DNA of 64,000 nt, from assembly GCF_000150275.1 (NCBI RefSeq), contig NW_002060944.1:2456152-2520151 (forward strand), given 5' to 3'. The position numbers and the translations under genes were made by a program. The notes under the pieces are model-generated. The model had not been told where the DNA came from, searched no databases, and saw only the letters and a program-made list of their open reading frames with translations. Numbering within the stretch: the first letter of the stretch is position 1; each line of letters starts with the position of its first letter. Below are positions 24,211 to 39,300 of this stretch, one piece after another. Source of the DNA: Trichoplax adhaerens. Taxonomy: Eukaryota > Placozoa > Uniplacotomia > Trichoplacea > Trichoplacidae.

Positions 24211-27200
24211 GAATACAATATAGCACGTTAGAATACAATGCTAGGAATAGTATGTAATTGCAAATATAAAATCAATATTGCATGATGTCATAAAAGTTAA
24301 TATATTGATGTACAGATTTTGGTATAAGCGAGGAGGATAGAGGCGATGCTAATATTGCCGAATAAATGGGGTTGATAGAGTGCAGATATTTTCAGGCTGA
24401 TGGATAACTTCAGCGGTTTATTGATCATTTTGCCAGCTTAGATTTGAGAGAGTTGTCTCTACCTTAACGAAGATATTGCCTTACCTAAGTTTTACTGCTT
24501 CATGCAATGTTAAATTCTCGAGCATTAATAGCAAATATTTTGAATACTTAATAGCATTTGATTTTATTTCGTAAATGAAACAAGTGTTTATTTCTAGATG
24601 ATTTATATTCATTTGTAGAAGTATATACATTTACTTCGTCCAAATTCTATATTATAATATTTCATATCGAAAGGATCGGTAATTGCATTAACTCGTTTAA
24701 TAGCATTATCGACAAAAGAAGATTTCTATTTTAGCTCTAATGGAAATACCAGATGCAATATGCGATCCCAGTGTTACACTTACCCTGTCCCTCAGGTTCA
24801 TTAATTTTTTAACATTTATTAAGCACGTTATTACAGCGTCGTAACCAGTGCTATTAAACTGCATTTTGCTATTCCTAAAGTGATTTCAGTTAATAATTTC
24901 GGGTAAAAGTAATATTTATTTCGTACATTAAAATGGTTGGTGTGCAGTTCTGAATAAAGTGGAAGCAGTAAAACAGGTGACAAACTACTGTCGTAAAGTA
25001 CCTCTCATCTGGATTTTAATTTCTCTCTTTCTGTAATCTATCCAAGTCATCTAATCATGCTTTATACACCTATGCTGTTTAGATCAGCTTCAAATAAACA
25101 TCTCCTGATACAGCAGGTATCTATCTTCATACAATTCGCACAAAGTCGGCTTAGTACCGTTTTTCTATATAAATCACTGAAACTCGCATAATAAATCATC
25201 CAACTCTAAGACAAAAATGTTACTTAACATCACTTCAATATAATAACCTATTAATCCTATTATAGCTAATAATTTTGCAGGCATTAACATAATCTATTGT
25301 CACTTCAATAGTAATGCATATTCTCATATAATTTCCATTACGACCTATCGATAGTGGTTCTCACATTTTAACATGTCTGATTTAACTAATTAGTTGACAA
25401 ATTTATTGATCCCATCTTAAATGTGGACTGTCTACACTACTGTACACATAGTTAAGCCTTTGCCGTGGATGCTAAGTACTGTTACTGTAATTCCCATATA
25501 AACTAAATTATAACATAATTTGTATTATCAATTACCGGTACAGAGCGTAGCTATACCTTCAATGACACAATGTACAATCAACTATAGTTTCTAGGACATA
25601 CTCTCCAAAAAACTCTGGCAATATAGGTATTCAAGTTAACCATTTCACGCTTGCTGGAAGGTACTCCACATCTTACAAATATGAGTGTTACTGTAGTACT
25701 ACGATACCAATTTATTAGCTACATTCGTATCGAGAGAGCAAAATACTGTCAATACAAAGTGAGTTCCATTAGTGCAATTTAAATTTCGTAAAATGTACTT
25801 GTACATGAAAGTAATTTTTATGTAATGGATAAATTTTCAAAAATGCAGAAATGAAACCAAACACGATAAAATTCTTATGATATTACTTTTAATTATGCAA
25901 TTAAGTCTTAGATAGCTTAATAAGTGGCATTATTAAATTTTGGGAAACTTCCTAGTGAGTATATGCCAAATCATCAGAAACTCAAATTCTGCACTAACTG
26001 CAGATTATACGGCAGATGACTAATCCTTTATGCAGAAAGTAAACTTAAATCAATAATTATGAGTCATCATTTAACAATGAAATGTAAGAGACATTAATTC
26101 TCACTAATATCATTAGTGATTTACAAATTTAGTTGATGTCATAGTATATTCGCAACATAAATAGACGATCATCCTTTTTAGTTGTTAGTGTAAACTGATT
26201 ATAAAATGCAATTATTTAATGCTACTAAGCTATTTATAGATTCTTTCCGATCTTTTCAGGTTATATGGCTGCAAAGTGACTGACAATAAAACTTCTTACC
26301 GGTGTTGATTATAAATAGCGGATTAGTTTCTTGCCATGGTTGTTCAAGGCTAATAATTGTAAGATTTATTATCAACATTAATTACATCAACTTAACTTGT
26401 ACAGTTAATACTGCAATGTGTAACGCGATGGAGTAAGCAAAACGTCTGTTTTGGTATGATTTGCACTTTATGAACTATAGATTTAATAAAATTCTATACA
26501 TTTTTCCTGCAACATCTATGACTCAAGGCAAATGACATCAATTAATATTGCATTATTGTTACTGTTTGGACTATTTATTAAGATCATTCAGCAAGATAAG
26601 TTATTTCAGTGCAATTAATTGCATTTCATTCTATTTTAGATAAGTAATTAATAACTATAATCAAATTAATTAGCGTATTATTATAAAGAGCATATTGTTA
26701 CGTGAACTTACTATATCGTCGTAGTAATAATTATACTGTATCCCAAGTAAACAATTCTTATTATGCTATATGACGTCAATAACTCAATAAAGTTGTTATT
26801 TATTATACTACGTACGACGCACCATAGGCTGTAGATGCATAAGTTTGGCAGCATAGTTTTTCTGTATAAATCGCATCATAAAATTGCCTTTTTTCAATAT
26901 CGACATTTCGATCAATACGTGATTGCAAATGCCAGACGTAATCTTGAGGAATGAACACTGTCGAACATGAGTCATACAAAATTCAATGATGTGATTAAGA
27001 TTGCCAAAAAATAAATATCTAGAAATTAGTAACTAGAAAGATTTCGTAAACAATTAATTGAGTTAATTAAACATTGGCTACGTGTAGTTAACATTTACTG
27101 CAAATTTAATTGTAAAAATAAAGTCACTAAACTATTTACATTTAACTCAGGTAACACAAACCATAACATTTTGCATAATCAGCTAGAACAGGCATTTAAA

Positions 27201-30200
27201 AAAATAACATGAGATTTATTCGATCCTGCTTATCCATTTGATAAATATAGAAACAGTACGGTAATGGTAGTAAGATAAATTTTTTGATACAGTGCTCTCG
27301 GATTAAAGTCAAATTTTTTTGTTTTGTGATCAGTATTAATTATATGACAAGAGGTTGACATAGAAATTCAAAATAAGGTAATATTCTTCACTTTTAATAG
27401 GTTACTCTAGAATACTTTTTAGATAACTCAATAACCTTACAACTTTGATATTCTTTCATTCAGTCTTTGTTAGTTTACTTGATTGTATCAGTCAATTTGT
27501 ACTTGCTATACTATTCATTTTGCAATACTTACTGATATCATGCAGCTTTACTAGATGCATACTATATTTCTTCCAAAGTTGGTTTACGGTCATATGTACG
27601 TATATCTTCAATCATATTGCCGAAAAACTAAAAATAAACAAGTAATGTTGATCTTGACCAGTTGCAATGAAAGCTCCAATCATTTTTAATCATTTCGAAT
27701 TTTTATTACTAATTAATGAAAGATAATTTTGCCGCATTAGAATTTTTATTGACAACGATTAAGAATTTATGTAATATAGTACCGGCTGTACAGCACATCT
27801 TCATTTTAGCACATCTTGTAACCGCAACATGAATTGTGACAAAAGATATGAAAATATTGCTATTCTAGGAATAAAATTATGATATTTCGTGATAACTGAA
27901 GCGTTCCATTTGCGTCATTAATACGCACTTGCCTATCAACTTCCAAATTCTAGCTTTTTTGTAATTAGATTGCGTACAAGTTCGTTCCTAAATTGCTATA
28001 ACAGTCTCAATTCAAGAAGATCCGCGGATTTTATATCCTAGCAATCGAAAGTATAAATTTTTGAAAGACGTTTACGTATTATAATATGATTAAGAACCAA
28101 TTTTGAAGTTAATGGAATTTGCTTTAGACTTAAGGGATTTAGTAAGATGGCACTTAGTATTAGTTTAGATTAGCTACTGATAATATTGCCTCTAAGATAA
28201 AAATGAAAATAATAAAAATTATGACATAAATAACTAAAAATAGAATTTAATGTGGTGTAGTACTTATTAAGTAGCTTTAATTGCGCTATGTAGGTTGTAA
28301 TACTTTTTATTCGGTATAGTATTGACGTCAGTGGACCTGATAATGCGTAAATTAAAGGTCCTTAATCTATTGATGAATTGTTACCCTTATAGTAATGAAT
28401 GTAATTAAGGCGATAGCAATGACATACTAAATTTTATATATTAAGTAAGAAATTTTATATGCTGAGCATAGAAAATGAAAGTTGAAACAGGTTTTGGAAT
28501 ACAAAAATGAATATTTAAGCTAAATCGAAGCTATAAGACTCTTACATAATTGTATCAATTTTATGATTTTGTAGTATCCAGATAATAAATTATTATCCAC
28601 GTTAATGTAACAAACAACATCTAATAATAATTATATATATATAGATAATCAATAGGATTGCAGGTAATACTTGAAAATATGCTAAGACTTCATGGTATAA
28701 TAGTGCTTAGAACTGATCAGAAATGTTACTTCTGTAATTATTTACGGCTGTATTTCGAGGTTAAGTAACTTAATTGGAAAGAGCTCTAGTATGTTTTATG
28801 CTTAAAACATAAACTTGCCTACTGTTCCATAAATATCATTATACATTACAGAAGAATATCTTTCATGATCCTTACTGGAAAGTAGCGAAAACAATTACGA
28901 TATTGTTTACCAATAGTGAAAATAAATATTTCCTATACAGGCATAGCATGATATGACTAGTCTGATATCGAGTAAGTGCTAAATTAGATTATATTGGTAA
29001 AAATCTTTTAGTCCGGGCATGCCATATACAAGTTTTTGAGATAGTTTTTGGTTTAATTAACAATTGTTACTTTTCTTACCTTTCCTTGACTTCTATTCAT
29101 CATTTAACTTGAGTATAGCTGCGATTGAAACGATCTTTACTTAATAACAATACACTATCGAAAGCTGGGCTAATAAATATTGTAAGGGTTATAGTCCGGA
29201 TTTATGTGCATACTGTACCCATCGTCGGATAACGAGCTTTCTAATAAATTTGAGAACTACAATTTTGATAAATTCTTTCATTTTAACAGTACAAAACTTA
29301 AGATCAAAACTATATTGATATAGCTTTTTAAAGCTACTATACATTAGTGTGTGAGTTGTTTGATTGATTTTCTCTATTCGATTTTATTGATACGACAGAA
29401 TATTGTCACGTTAATTAAATGAACATAACCTTCAAATATTATTGTTGTCATGCTTTAAGGCGTACTTATTTGATTTCTGTAATTATGTACATATTTTTTT
29501 GGTAATTCTTTGATCTCAGATCAATACTAAACACGATTGGAATGATTTCAAACTGATAATTATTCAAGCGGTAATGAAGTAAGGACTGTATTTTATCGTC
29601 CTATTCTTCTCTAACACCCATGTTTTCATCTTAAAATGTCAAACACAGATAAAGTCTATGCTCACAGGGAACAAAAAATTGTCTGACATTGATAACGTGA
29701 TCAGTTTAAATGACGTATATCTGATCTTCAATGATTTAGTCTTTTGATGCTATTGTTTTCGCTATTCATAATGTTTATTATTGGCTACAGTAATTAAAAT
29801 TATCTAATTTTATATTTACGACGTTTTTATAATAAATTCAAAGTATGACTCAGAGAGTTTCATGAGTTTTCATTGTATGAGGGCTTCATGTTACGAAATT
29901 ATCGCGGAACTAGTCTGATTAAGTTGATTGCGATTGCATTGTAACTACTCGTAAGATTGAAGACGCTGAATTAATCTATATTATTCCATGTATGGTTGGA
30001 GAAGGCAATAAATAATTAGTTACGTTTTTGGTTAGAAATAAAGATAAGATTTTTTCTGCAAATAATTCGGGATTTTGATGCAGTTTAGATCAAGATATAT
30101 ACAAGCTGATCTATGCTTAAGGTTAGTTAGCTAAAGCAAGAACCTAAAATTAAACTAATTAATTCATTTTAGAAAATTTCTTGTAAGTTAAAAAAATACG

Positions 30201-31933
30201 ATTAAATATATACCACAAAATGAGAGGCGTGCTGTGTAATTCTGAGAATTTATTATTTTGAAATATGTATGGTGGTGTCAGATGTATAATATTTCCTAGT
30301 GCTTTTATTCCAGTTTGACAGACGATCCATAGTCATAGTGTAGGTTTGCACTTTAACACAATCTAGATGAATGCATATACCATTCTTCGAGTAGGTTAGA
30401 GGAACAGGCTTTATTACTAGTAGTTCGTTAACATCCTGTACGTCCCAAATAACGGATTAACGACAATAAAAATTAATAAATATTTTTATGCTTGCTAAGG
30501 TTAAGAATTGTATCTTTGAATAATTTGTTTTTTAAATTAATGAATTAACTGGTATTCCTACGTATAGCATCGCTTGGCTATGCTTTGACAAGCATTTTTT
30601 AAGTGTGAAATATTTTGTCATAGGTATACTTAACCACTAATTAAAATTGAATACAACGTCGTAACAGATAAATTTTTAGTAGACAAAATTTGTATTTGAT
30701 GGTTATAGATATCTACTGACTAGAACAGTAATTGGGATGATTTTAATATAAATTACATAATTGAATTATTGATAGCGATTATATTTGCAAGTAAACAGGT
30801 AAAATTGGGTCACCCAACATAGTTTTAACTCTATAATCAATATGTAGGTAATATAATGGGTTATATAATCGTAGGACTGGAACGCAATGAGAGACATTAA
30901 TTTTTAATACAGTAAATACCTAAAGATGATTAAGAACATAACTTTATTTTACTGGTAAAAATTAATCATGCTAGAAATAACTTAGCCCATGTGATAATCG
31001 ATAATATTAGCTCTAAATTCGCTTACATATCTCGTAAATTTAAAATAAGTTATACGAAGAATTACGAAATCTTGTAGTAACGTTACTATAACTAAAAATG
31101 TTGGAGATTGTGCTCAATTCTGACCAACGCGAAAAAGCTCCACTGCTGTAGACAAAGATGAATTGTGAATCGTTTAGGAGATTTATAAGATTCTCTCGGT
31201 AAAATATAAATTCTTGAATTTATCATCATAACGAGACTTAAACTTATGTAAATTTGTAGTGGCTGGTTGTGATAAAGTGTTTTTGAAATACTAAAGCTAG
31301 AACTGGCATTTCTTGTAAGTTTTACTGCATTGCATAAAGTTGGTCCTTCTAACAATACCAAAGACTATCTTTACCTTCAGTTTAAGACTGTCTAACTTAT
31401 TACAAAAGATCCATAATTTATATGCAATTGCTTACAAGATTATACTTAGCATCTCAATCACATCTTGCCGATTAAGTCGCAAGATCAAGATAAATTTACC
31501 ATTGCGCGACGTATTATATATTAATCACATCTTCTTAAAGAGTCATAATGAATTTCATAATGCTATCTTACTTGGAGTAATCTGTTAATATCTAAAAGTT
31601 TTAAGATATTCGTAAAATGTCTATAGCCATAACGCTTACTGTATTTTGTGTACAATCTCATAATTCTTATCTGGAGCTAATTTGGGACTGAACTACGCTG
31701 GTAAGTCCTGAAAAATAAGCAATCATTGATGAAAATGTTATAAATAGAGATTTTTAAACTAATAGTAGGGACTGATTTTGTTAGCTTACAAACATAGTGT
31801 TGCCAAACGTTAATATTTACGATATAATTTAGGTTTCTCAAGGAATACAATCTATCAAATTTAATCAGATTATAAAACTGGTTTAGTTGTTAACTACAAA
31901 CAATATAATAACATACCTAAGGTATTGTAGAGA

Positions 31934-32001
31934 CCCTAAATTTTAGGGTCTCTAACCCTAACCCTAACCCTAACCCTAACCCTAAATTTTAGGGTCTCTA
32001 A
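31934..32001. repeat. interstitial telomeric repeat, five perfect CCCTAA units with palindromic flanks
   Basis: Five CCCTAA units run 31956-31985. On each side is a copy of the 22-bp unit CCCTAAATTTTAGGG followed by TCTCTAA (31934-31955 and 31980-32001; the right copy shares its first CCCTAA with the array). CCCTAAATTTTAGGG is a head-to-head telomere motif. This fits an old telomere insertion or double-strand-break repair scar, or a terminal element of a mobile sequence. Confidence 0.9.
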
Positions 32002-33542
32002 AAGCTTCGTTCATATGATGAGGTAATACGTTATTCACCGTAAAAGTTCGTTCAGACCACCTGAATGAATCTTAAGGTGTTGTAATTTAGAGCATGAACT
32101 ACTACAAATCACTACTAGTTCATTTTTAGAGTATGATATATGGGCGTGCCATATGCTACTTGACTATTTAAATCTGTAAGCCGTGTCGGTTAATTTACCA
32201 AAGAAAGCACTTATTGAATCTAGGACTAATTCACTTCAGCGTTACGCTTATTAAGGACTTTCATACAAGATTGGCCATTTTGCCATCACCTTAAATATTG
32301 ATCCACTTGACTATCTAATATTATTAATACCCTTATGTTTTCGTAGATGTTCCAATCTATTCTAGAGTATAATACCAATTGCATATTGATAAATATTTCC
32401 ATGTTTTATTTAATTTATGTTATGTGCCGGTGTAGTTGTTACTGCTGTTTATCAAATGCCTCACATATTACCTGAAGAGTAACCCAGTTTCCTATCAAGG
32501 CTAATGAAATTTTCTCACGATTGGCTTGCAAGTTAGTAAAATTAAAATAAACTTGTTTTAAATCTTGGAAACAGTAGAAATGATCGCTTCAAATTGCTGA
32601 AATTTTCTTGGTACCTCTTTATTTCTTATATTTTGATAATACTTATCAATGCTTGGTAATAATATTCTTAAATTTAATAATTATAATTAATTGTTCAAGT
32701 ATTATGATTGTAATATATATCTGATTGAGATAACAAATCGTACATTAGTTAGTAAGAGTTTTTAACTACACTAGCATGGGATTAAATTGTCAAGATGAAT
32801 AGCTTTCGGAAAGCCTTTTAAAATTAGCATTGTTAAGCTAACAATGTGAGATTTCTTGGTTCTCTTCTATGTGAGCGCTGAAGTAATTGTCTTTATTGAC
32901 AAACTGTTACGGGTATCATGAAAACACCATTAATTGATGTTGTACGCGCAATATCTTTGCTTGATTTAGCACCGAGTTGCTGGATAGCTTGAATTCATTT
33001 GGTTTACGACTTTAAATGTGACGAACAAAACTAATGATGCTTTATTATTGATTTTTAAAATACGGATATGTTACGTAAATATCATGTTTGATAAAAGCCC
33101 TTTTTAGGGTTGAATGACTCAAAAAGTAGCCGTTTTTCTCTCTTACTGGGCGAATAATGGTAATGTTACTGAGCCAATTTATATTATTACGAGCATGTAC
33201 GGTAATGCTTGTTAATTCATGTAATTGCTTTTTATATCTGAGAACGGTACATGCGGTATAAGTCGGTGTTAATACCGTATTTTGCGTATCATGTTACCTC
33301 AGTGAAAATTGCAATCGTTCACTTGTATCCCATTGCACATTACCGTACAGTTGGGTATTTTATGTATCTTAAATTTACAAATTTGTTCGACCAATCCTGG
33401 GCTTGCCGTCTGATACTGTAAGCTTCTTTATTATCAAGCCCACTGTTCTCATGGTTAATAAACTTAGATTACTTGCAGTTCAATTAACTGGTGATGTGAG
33501 GCAACGAGTAAGTAGTCTATTTTTCATTGAAAGCGCTATTCA

Positions 33543-33588
33543 ATTATTCATCAAACTTACAAATTCTATTATTCATCAAACTTACAAA
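33543..33588. repeat. 21-bp direct repeat, period 25
   Basis: ATTATTCATCAAACTTACAAA occurs at 33543-33563 and again at 33568-33588 without change. Simple local duplication in non-coding sequence. Confidence 0.85.
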
Positions 33589-36387
33589 CTCAACACACAC
33601 AGTATTGAGTGAAATACAGGCTTTAATAGCTTTACTAGGCATTGCTGGGGTCTTCGAAAACTAAACTAAAAATTTAAGAATCATCGGAACTTTAATGGTA
33701 CTTGCTACTCATAGCTTATGCTTTTGCTACGTAGCAAATAACTGTTCTACGATTACAGTAGTTTAGCAACTTAGTATGTCATTTTGGCGTAGGTGTTTAC
33801 ACGATCGAGAGAATTTGCTACTATATATAATTAATGAATTATAGCATAATTGTGTACATTTTTACGTTCGTATTTTTAATTTTTCACTAAAGATTTCTTA
33901 ACCTTCTAGTAAACAGCGTATTATACAAGTAAAAGTAATAAAGTACCGATATTATACGTATAAGAATGATGAATTTAATATTTAGGGCTAAAAATATATG
34001 CAATAAATGTTAGGCTACAGTGTAGGTAATAAAGTGCGGTAGAGATTACAAATAAAAATATATTTAAGCAGTTTGCATGTCTTACATTCATCCCTCTTAT
34101 TTAGCGAGATGATTTTTTTGCCGCAATGAAGTAGATACATAACACTATTCAGTAATCCTACAATTTACGAAAGAAATTTAACAGACTTCATAAGCATCTT
34201 TACAGTTTACTTTTCTTTTGTTCTATCATTTTTATTGTCTAGAGATAATGTAAATTTGGTTTAATCCGCGATTCCACTGTAATACTATAAAGTTTAATAC
34301 GTACATTATGTTACATTAAGTGTACTAAGTAACATTTCACAGTTCTATATTATGCACTTATGCTTACTATGCGTGCTATAGATCAATAGAGGCAAGGTTC
34401 AATTATGCAGTATTCGGAGAATCATGATTACTAGTAAACCATTTCTTTTATTATGTCATAGTTGTATTGAGTAATTGAATAATTGTTGTTAAACTGTATT
34501 AATGGACTTGATTTAACCACTATGATGTAGTTGTCGAAGGTCCTTATTATACTACAGACAGATTAGAATTGTATTCATTAATTGCAGTGCGGAAAACTTT
34601 ACAGAATAAGATAATAAATGCAGAATTATGCAGGCATAACAAATCCTGCAATTACTAGTCAAATCTATAACGAAAACGTTGTTATCGTTGAACAGACCGC
34701 ATTTTCATAACTTAAGCGGCTGAAATTTTCGCCGTTACTACCATTTTACTACATTGTACTATACTAGAGGCACAAGAAACTTATTTTTGTCCCAGTTTTG
34801 ATTCATAATTTAATACACATATGTCAGAATAATTATGCTGTATTGTTTTACATAGAGAACGGCATATTAAGTGTTCTATTTTGTTGTTGTTGATCAGCCT
34901 ACATTTTACGCTATCTAATATCGATTCATGACTCATAGAGACGTACATTCTGATCAGCGATCGAACAAATTAAATTCCATTTCAGGTGATGACGGCACTT
35001 TTTGATGTTGGTGATCAAATAGTATACTGCCTGTGTATACCTAGGGTCAAATTACTGTTATTTTAGCGACCCAAATTCATAGAAGTATAAGCTATTTATC
35101 GTCACGTGCAGGGATGGTAACATCATTTTGTTCTATGCAGACAAAATCAATATTACTGGAAAAAAAGTTGATTACTCTATACTATTGTTTAATTAAGGAT
35201 AGTTTTATACTTTTTGGATACAGACAGTTGTCATCGACTATCTATGCCTACATTAGCAGTATTATTCCATTGATGACTTCAGAGACCGCCTTATGTGTAT
35301 GCATAGTAAATTATATGCGTTACCGTTAAACGATTTTTATTTGTTATCATTGTTTTTGTTAAGCGATCTATTCAAATTACTTCTTGTTGTAACGGTACGT
35401 GTATATCATTCTTATCAAAGGCGCAATTCTTTTCTATAAGTAGACAGTAGTATTCTATATCATAATGCATTACTCCAGAAAAGGATTGTATTTAGCCAAT
35501 TTCACATGATAAACCTTTACACTCTAGAAAAATTGTACTGTGATATAAGCTGATCATGATAAAATGCCATTTGCAATATGAGATGCACTGTAAATTATCC
35601 TAGCTACTGCAGATTATTGAAACGGTTCTCTAACAGCTTCTTTTTTCTTGAATGGTAATCAAAGGAAACGTATCGCAGTTGGAAAGTTTTTATTAAAGAT
35701 ACATAACCAAGAAAGAGACAATTAAACGAAAAAGAGTTACAATCATCTCAGTGGATGTACTGTTTTTAGCTTATTACTAAATATCTCAATATCATTGGCT
35801 ACTTACTAGATTTGAATCATTTATTGGTATCTCGCAGTACGTACGCCGCCTATGTAATAATTACTAATGTTAAGCTTGCTTCGAATGGTTCTGCTAGATT
35901 AATTACTAAGGTATGTACTGTTAATCAAATTTATATGGTAGAAGTAGTCAATATAGTTGATATGGTAATTATTTTTTAAGTTTTATTTTCTGTCATTCCT
36001 TTATCTTGGTCTAAACACTATCAATAATTCTGCATGCGTTGAATCGATTGATCAGCAACTACTTAATATCTTCACACAAGATACCTTGAGAGAAGAATAA
36101 CCTGCTACGTTAAAGGAATAGATTAGGGTTTCCGGTAAAAGAAATAGAAATTCACCGTAATTGCGATCATTATAAGCGTCAAGTTAATCAGCTCAAGTAA
36201 ATTTAGTTTTATTTCAAAGTAGTTTAATCAAGTTAAAATAAATTTAACGATAGATATCATACAAAAGACTTAAAGACAGTAACAGCACCGATGAAACGAA
36301 TGTTAGTAATAATGTAGTACAATGAATCGTAGAATAGTAAAATTGCATCTTTGTGAATTTTAAACTACTGTAGTAGAAAGAGCCATC

Positions 36388-39300
36388 ATGAATCTCCCGG
36401 ATAAAGTCCACGGCTGGCTAGAATATTGTGGTAGGTATAAATATCTTGACATACAATGTGTATTGTGTATACGATTTGATAATACTAAGAAATTTTATTC
36501 ACATAAATTCAATTATTCGTTCTTATTATTTTATAACGCTATTTAATCGCTACGTACTTTTTCCAAGTTCACCCTTTTTAAATACAACCTATTTTAAGTC
36601 GGCAGTTTTATTTTATTATAATCCAATAACGATGGAAATGTATTTATTACCGTCTTTTCATAGCTTTTTTATGATCATTTACAGTTGAAAATGGATACAA
36701 CACACTAGTAAGTACAGAGGGATGTTTGGTGTTGTATCATGGTCCATTGCTCTACAGTTGAATTATAGATTATTTACTAACCTCTATACAATTAAAACCC
36801 GGAGGATATGTTATATTGTGATAAAACTACAAAAAGCCAAAATGTCGTTGTATTTAGATATGAAATCGATTACTTAGTGACACAGTTTTCCCTGGGACCT
36901 ATAGAAAGTTGATTTTTATCGATTTGATTATTATCATAAAGTATTTTTAATCAGCAGCGTTGATAAAGTGATGATGAAGATCGAAAGTAATCTTTTTCGT
37001 ATTATCGTATTTATTTTACTTGTAATGAGTAGAAGTCATAATGTTAAATTGACTGATTTACCTTGGACTCTTAAAACTTTGGTAATACGTAATGGATCGC
37101 TACACTATTTCTATGATATTTTTTCCGTTTGTATTTTCTAAGATACGCGTCTTATTAAGATTTATGCTAGAATCTAGTAAATGTTCCAGCAAATAGTTAT
37201 TAAAGACATATTTTTTAGTTCATTCTCCTTCATCAAGTCAATTAATTTTACTGATTAACTCGCATTAAAATGCATTGGAATGCGACCAAATTGTCTTTAA
37301 TTTGGTCTATAGTAAAAGCATGAATGTGTCAACAGTGATCTTAAGTGAATGAATCGATATGAGGATTCCAGTAACGATAGGAATGAAAGCAATTTTGTAC
37401 TAATTTTCTGAGTTACCTGAACCTAGCTCTTATTCGATGTATTATAAGCAGTCTTTATGCATCCCTAGTTCTTTATTTAATGATCATTTATTTACTACTG
37501 GTATTGCAAATTTTGTCTGTACCTTAATCGAACTTGATACATATCGGGTTGGTGATCGAATTGATAAGTTAGTAGTACATTAATGGTGATAAAGTATTCG
37601 TACCCGTGTAGATCGAGAGCTGAAATAAAACAAGATCTTCACATATTATTCAGTAAGAGATAAATTTTTATTTATTATACATTATATTTTTTTGATACTC
37701 ACAAATTAATGATATATTTGACAAATTGGAATGTAATGGAAGATTGAAGAGTATGACAAGGATTTTAAGACATTACCGATTTTCTTATTAGTAATCTTAA
37801 TTCTAAGTTATTAAGAATAGATGTTTAAGGGTTTCAAAGCTCTTTTAAAGAAGTTATTTTCGTCCGGAACAGACTTATGCAAGCTATTAATTCTTAGAGA
37901 TATATGCTTTCTATGTGTTACAAGGAACTTAATTTCTCTCAGTACATGAAATGAAAAACTCTTATTAAGTTTTTGATTTATATCTATGTTGATTTCGTGA
38001 AAATTTCCTTTGAAAGTAGAAAAAGTTTAACACTGCCAATTCTTTGTATGAGTAATTATGCTAGCAGTATTTATATTCATAAATTTTAATCGATAACTGA
38101 AGTATTTTATTTGAAATGAAAGAGAACTTAGGAAGCGGTATCATCAATAATATATCATATTTCTTATATACTATTAAACTTAGACTCTTCTCGCATTCGC
38201 TCTAATCAATGGACTTTAATTTATGTCGTCCTTTTGCCGGTGGAACAGCAATTGCGATTACAACGACAACAGGTAAACGATTTTGAAGTAGATTTCCAGC
38301 TTCTGAAATGTAAGATGGCTTACATGTAATTTCTGTTTTAGCTGTCGAATTATTAGCTGTGAGATAAATATAGCATTTATCAATTCATTATTATAATCTC
38401 GATATTATTTAAATCGATATCTATCTAATTTAAAATAGTGCGACATGAAGGTGGATAAACATTTTGTTTCCTATTTGGAAATTATTATAGAACTAAATTA
38501 GTAACAGTACTTTAATAATGATGTTGACTTTAACAGACGGTTCGAATCATAATTATGGCTAAATACGATCTAATCGTCTACTAGATTTATCTATATATTG
38601 ATTTCTAAATTAGAATATGAATAGAATAGCTATAAATTAATCTGCATAGTAACTGATACTATAAAGTTCCTTGGGTTAAAAGTGTCACAGTAGGAGACCT
38701 AGAATTTTCACATACGTTCTCAACTTCATCGATATTTACAAATATTATAAACCTATCATTACTGACAAACCATGCTCTTCCGTACTAACTTAAATACATC
38801 AGTATGTTAATTTAACATATTTCAACTTCTAAACATGAAGATTACCGGATGATCAAATATGTTTACTAATAAAAAAATTTAGTCCTTTTTATAAATTTCA
38901 ATTAATATGTTACTAGGAATTTATGTTAATGTCTCCAAATTCCTAGATATACTGGTGCTTTTGTCTCGTTTTGTAAAATAATTAAAACCTCCCAATTTTG
39001 TAGGTTATCTTAGCTAAGCATATGTTTTCTGCAGACATTTGTTTAAGCTCAGTGATTTCTGTCATTATTGTGGGTAATAAATTTAGGCAGTGGAAATATA
39101 TTACTGGAATAAGATATGTACTAATTTATCAGTAGCAACGAGTAATCAGTAGTATGAGATCTGCTAGTATATCCTTAAAATTATGGTGTAGATTAGATCT
39201 GTTATTTAAGCGATCGGCTTTACTGCTTTTGTTCACCATCATAGTATAGTACTTTATTTGATCATTTTATTCGTATGGCTAAAATAGATACTTTTTAATA

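Larger units (their letters stand above)
23428..36387. other. 13-kb stretch without a recognisable gene
   Basis: AT-rich sequence with only short open frames and no family signature on either strand. It holds an interstitial telomere motif (31934-32001), a short direct repeat (33543-33588), and several AG...GT-bounded open stretches (for example 24150-24210, 24735-24797, 33371-33510) that I cannot link into a gene. Since TMCO1 in this window was visible only through very short exons, a small-exon gene or a non-coding RNA could be missed here. Confidence 0.5.

Noticed and set aside
27228-27290. Short open stretch reading DLFDPAYPFDKYRNST
   Set aside because: Bounded by stops within 20 codons, no acceptor, no recognisable family.
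31092-31588. Open frames of 89 codons (minus) and 82 codons (plus)
   Set aside because: Composition typical of chance frames in AT-rich DNA, no domain features, no splice partners.
36682-36703. Small extra RasGAP exon (VENGYNTL) between exons 1 and 2
   Set aside because: Its end phase does not match exon 2, whereas exon 1 joins exon 2 directly in phase.
38223-38272. RasGAP gene starting at ATG 38201 or 38222 in exon 2
   Set aside because: Those frames are out of phase with the rest. An exon at 36388-36430 ([14 protein letters not shown]) joins in phase and supplies the start of the PH domain.
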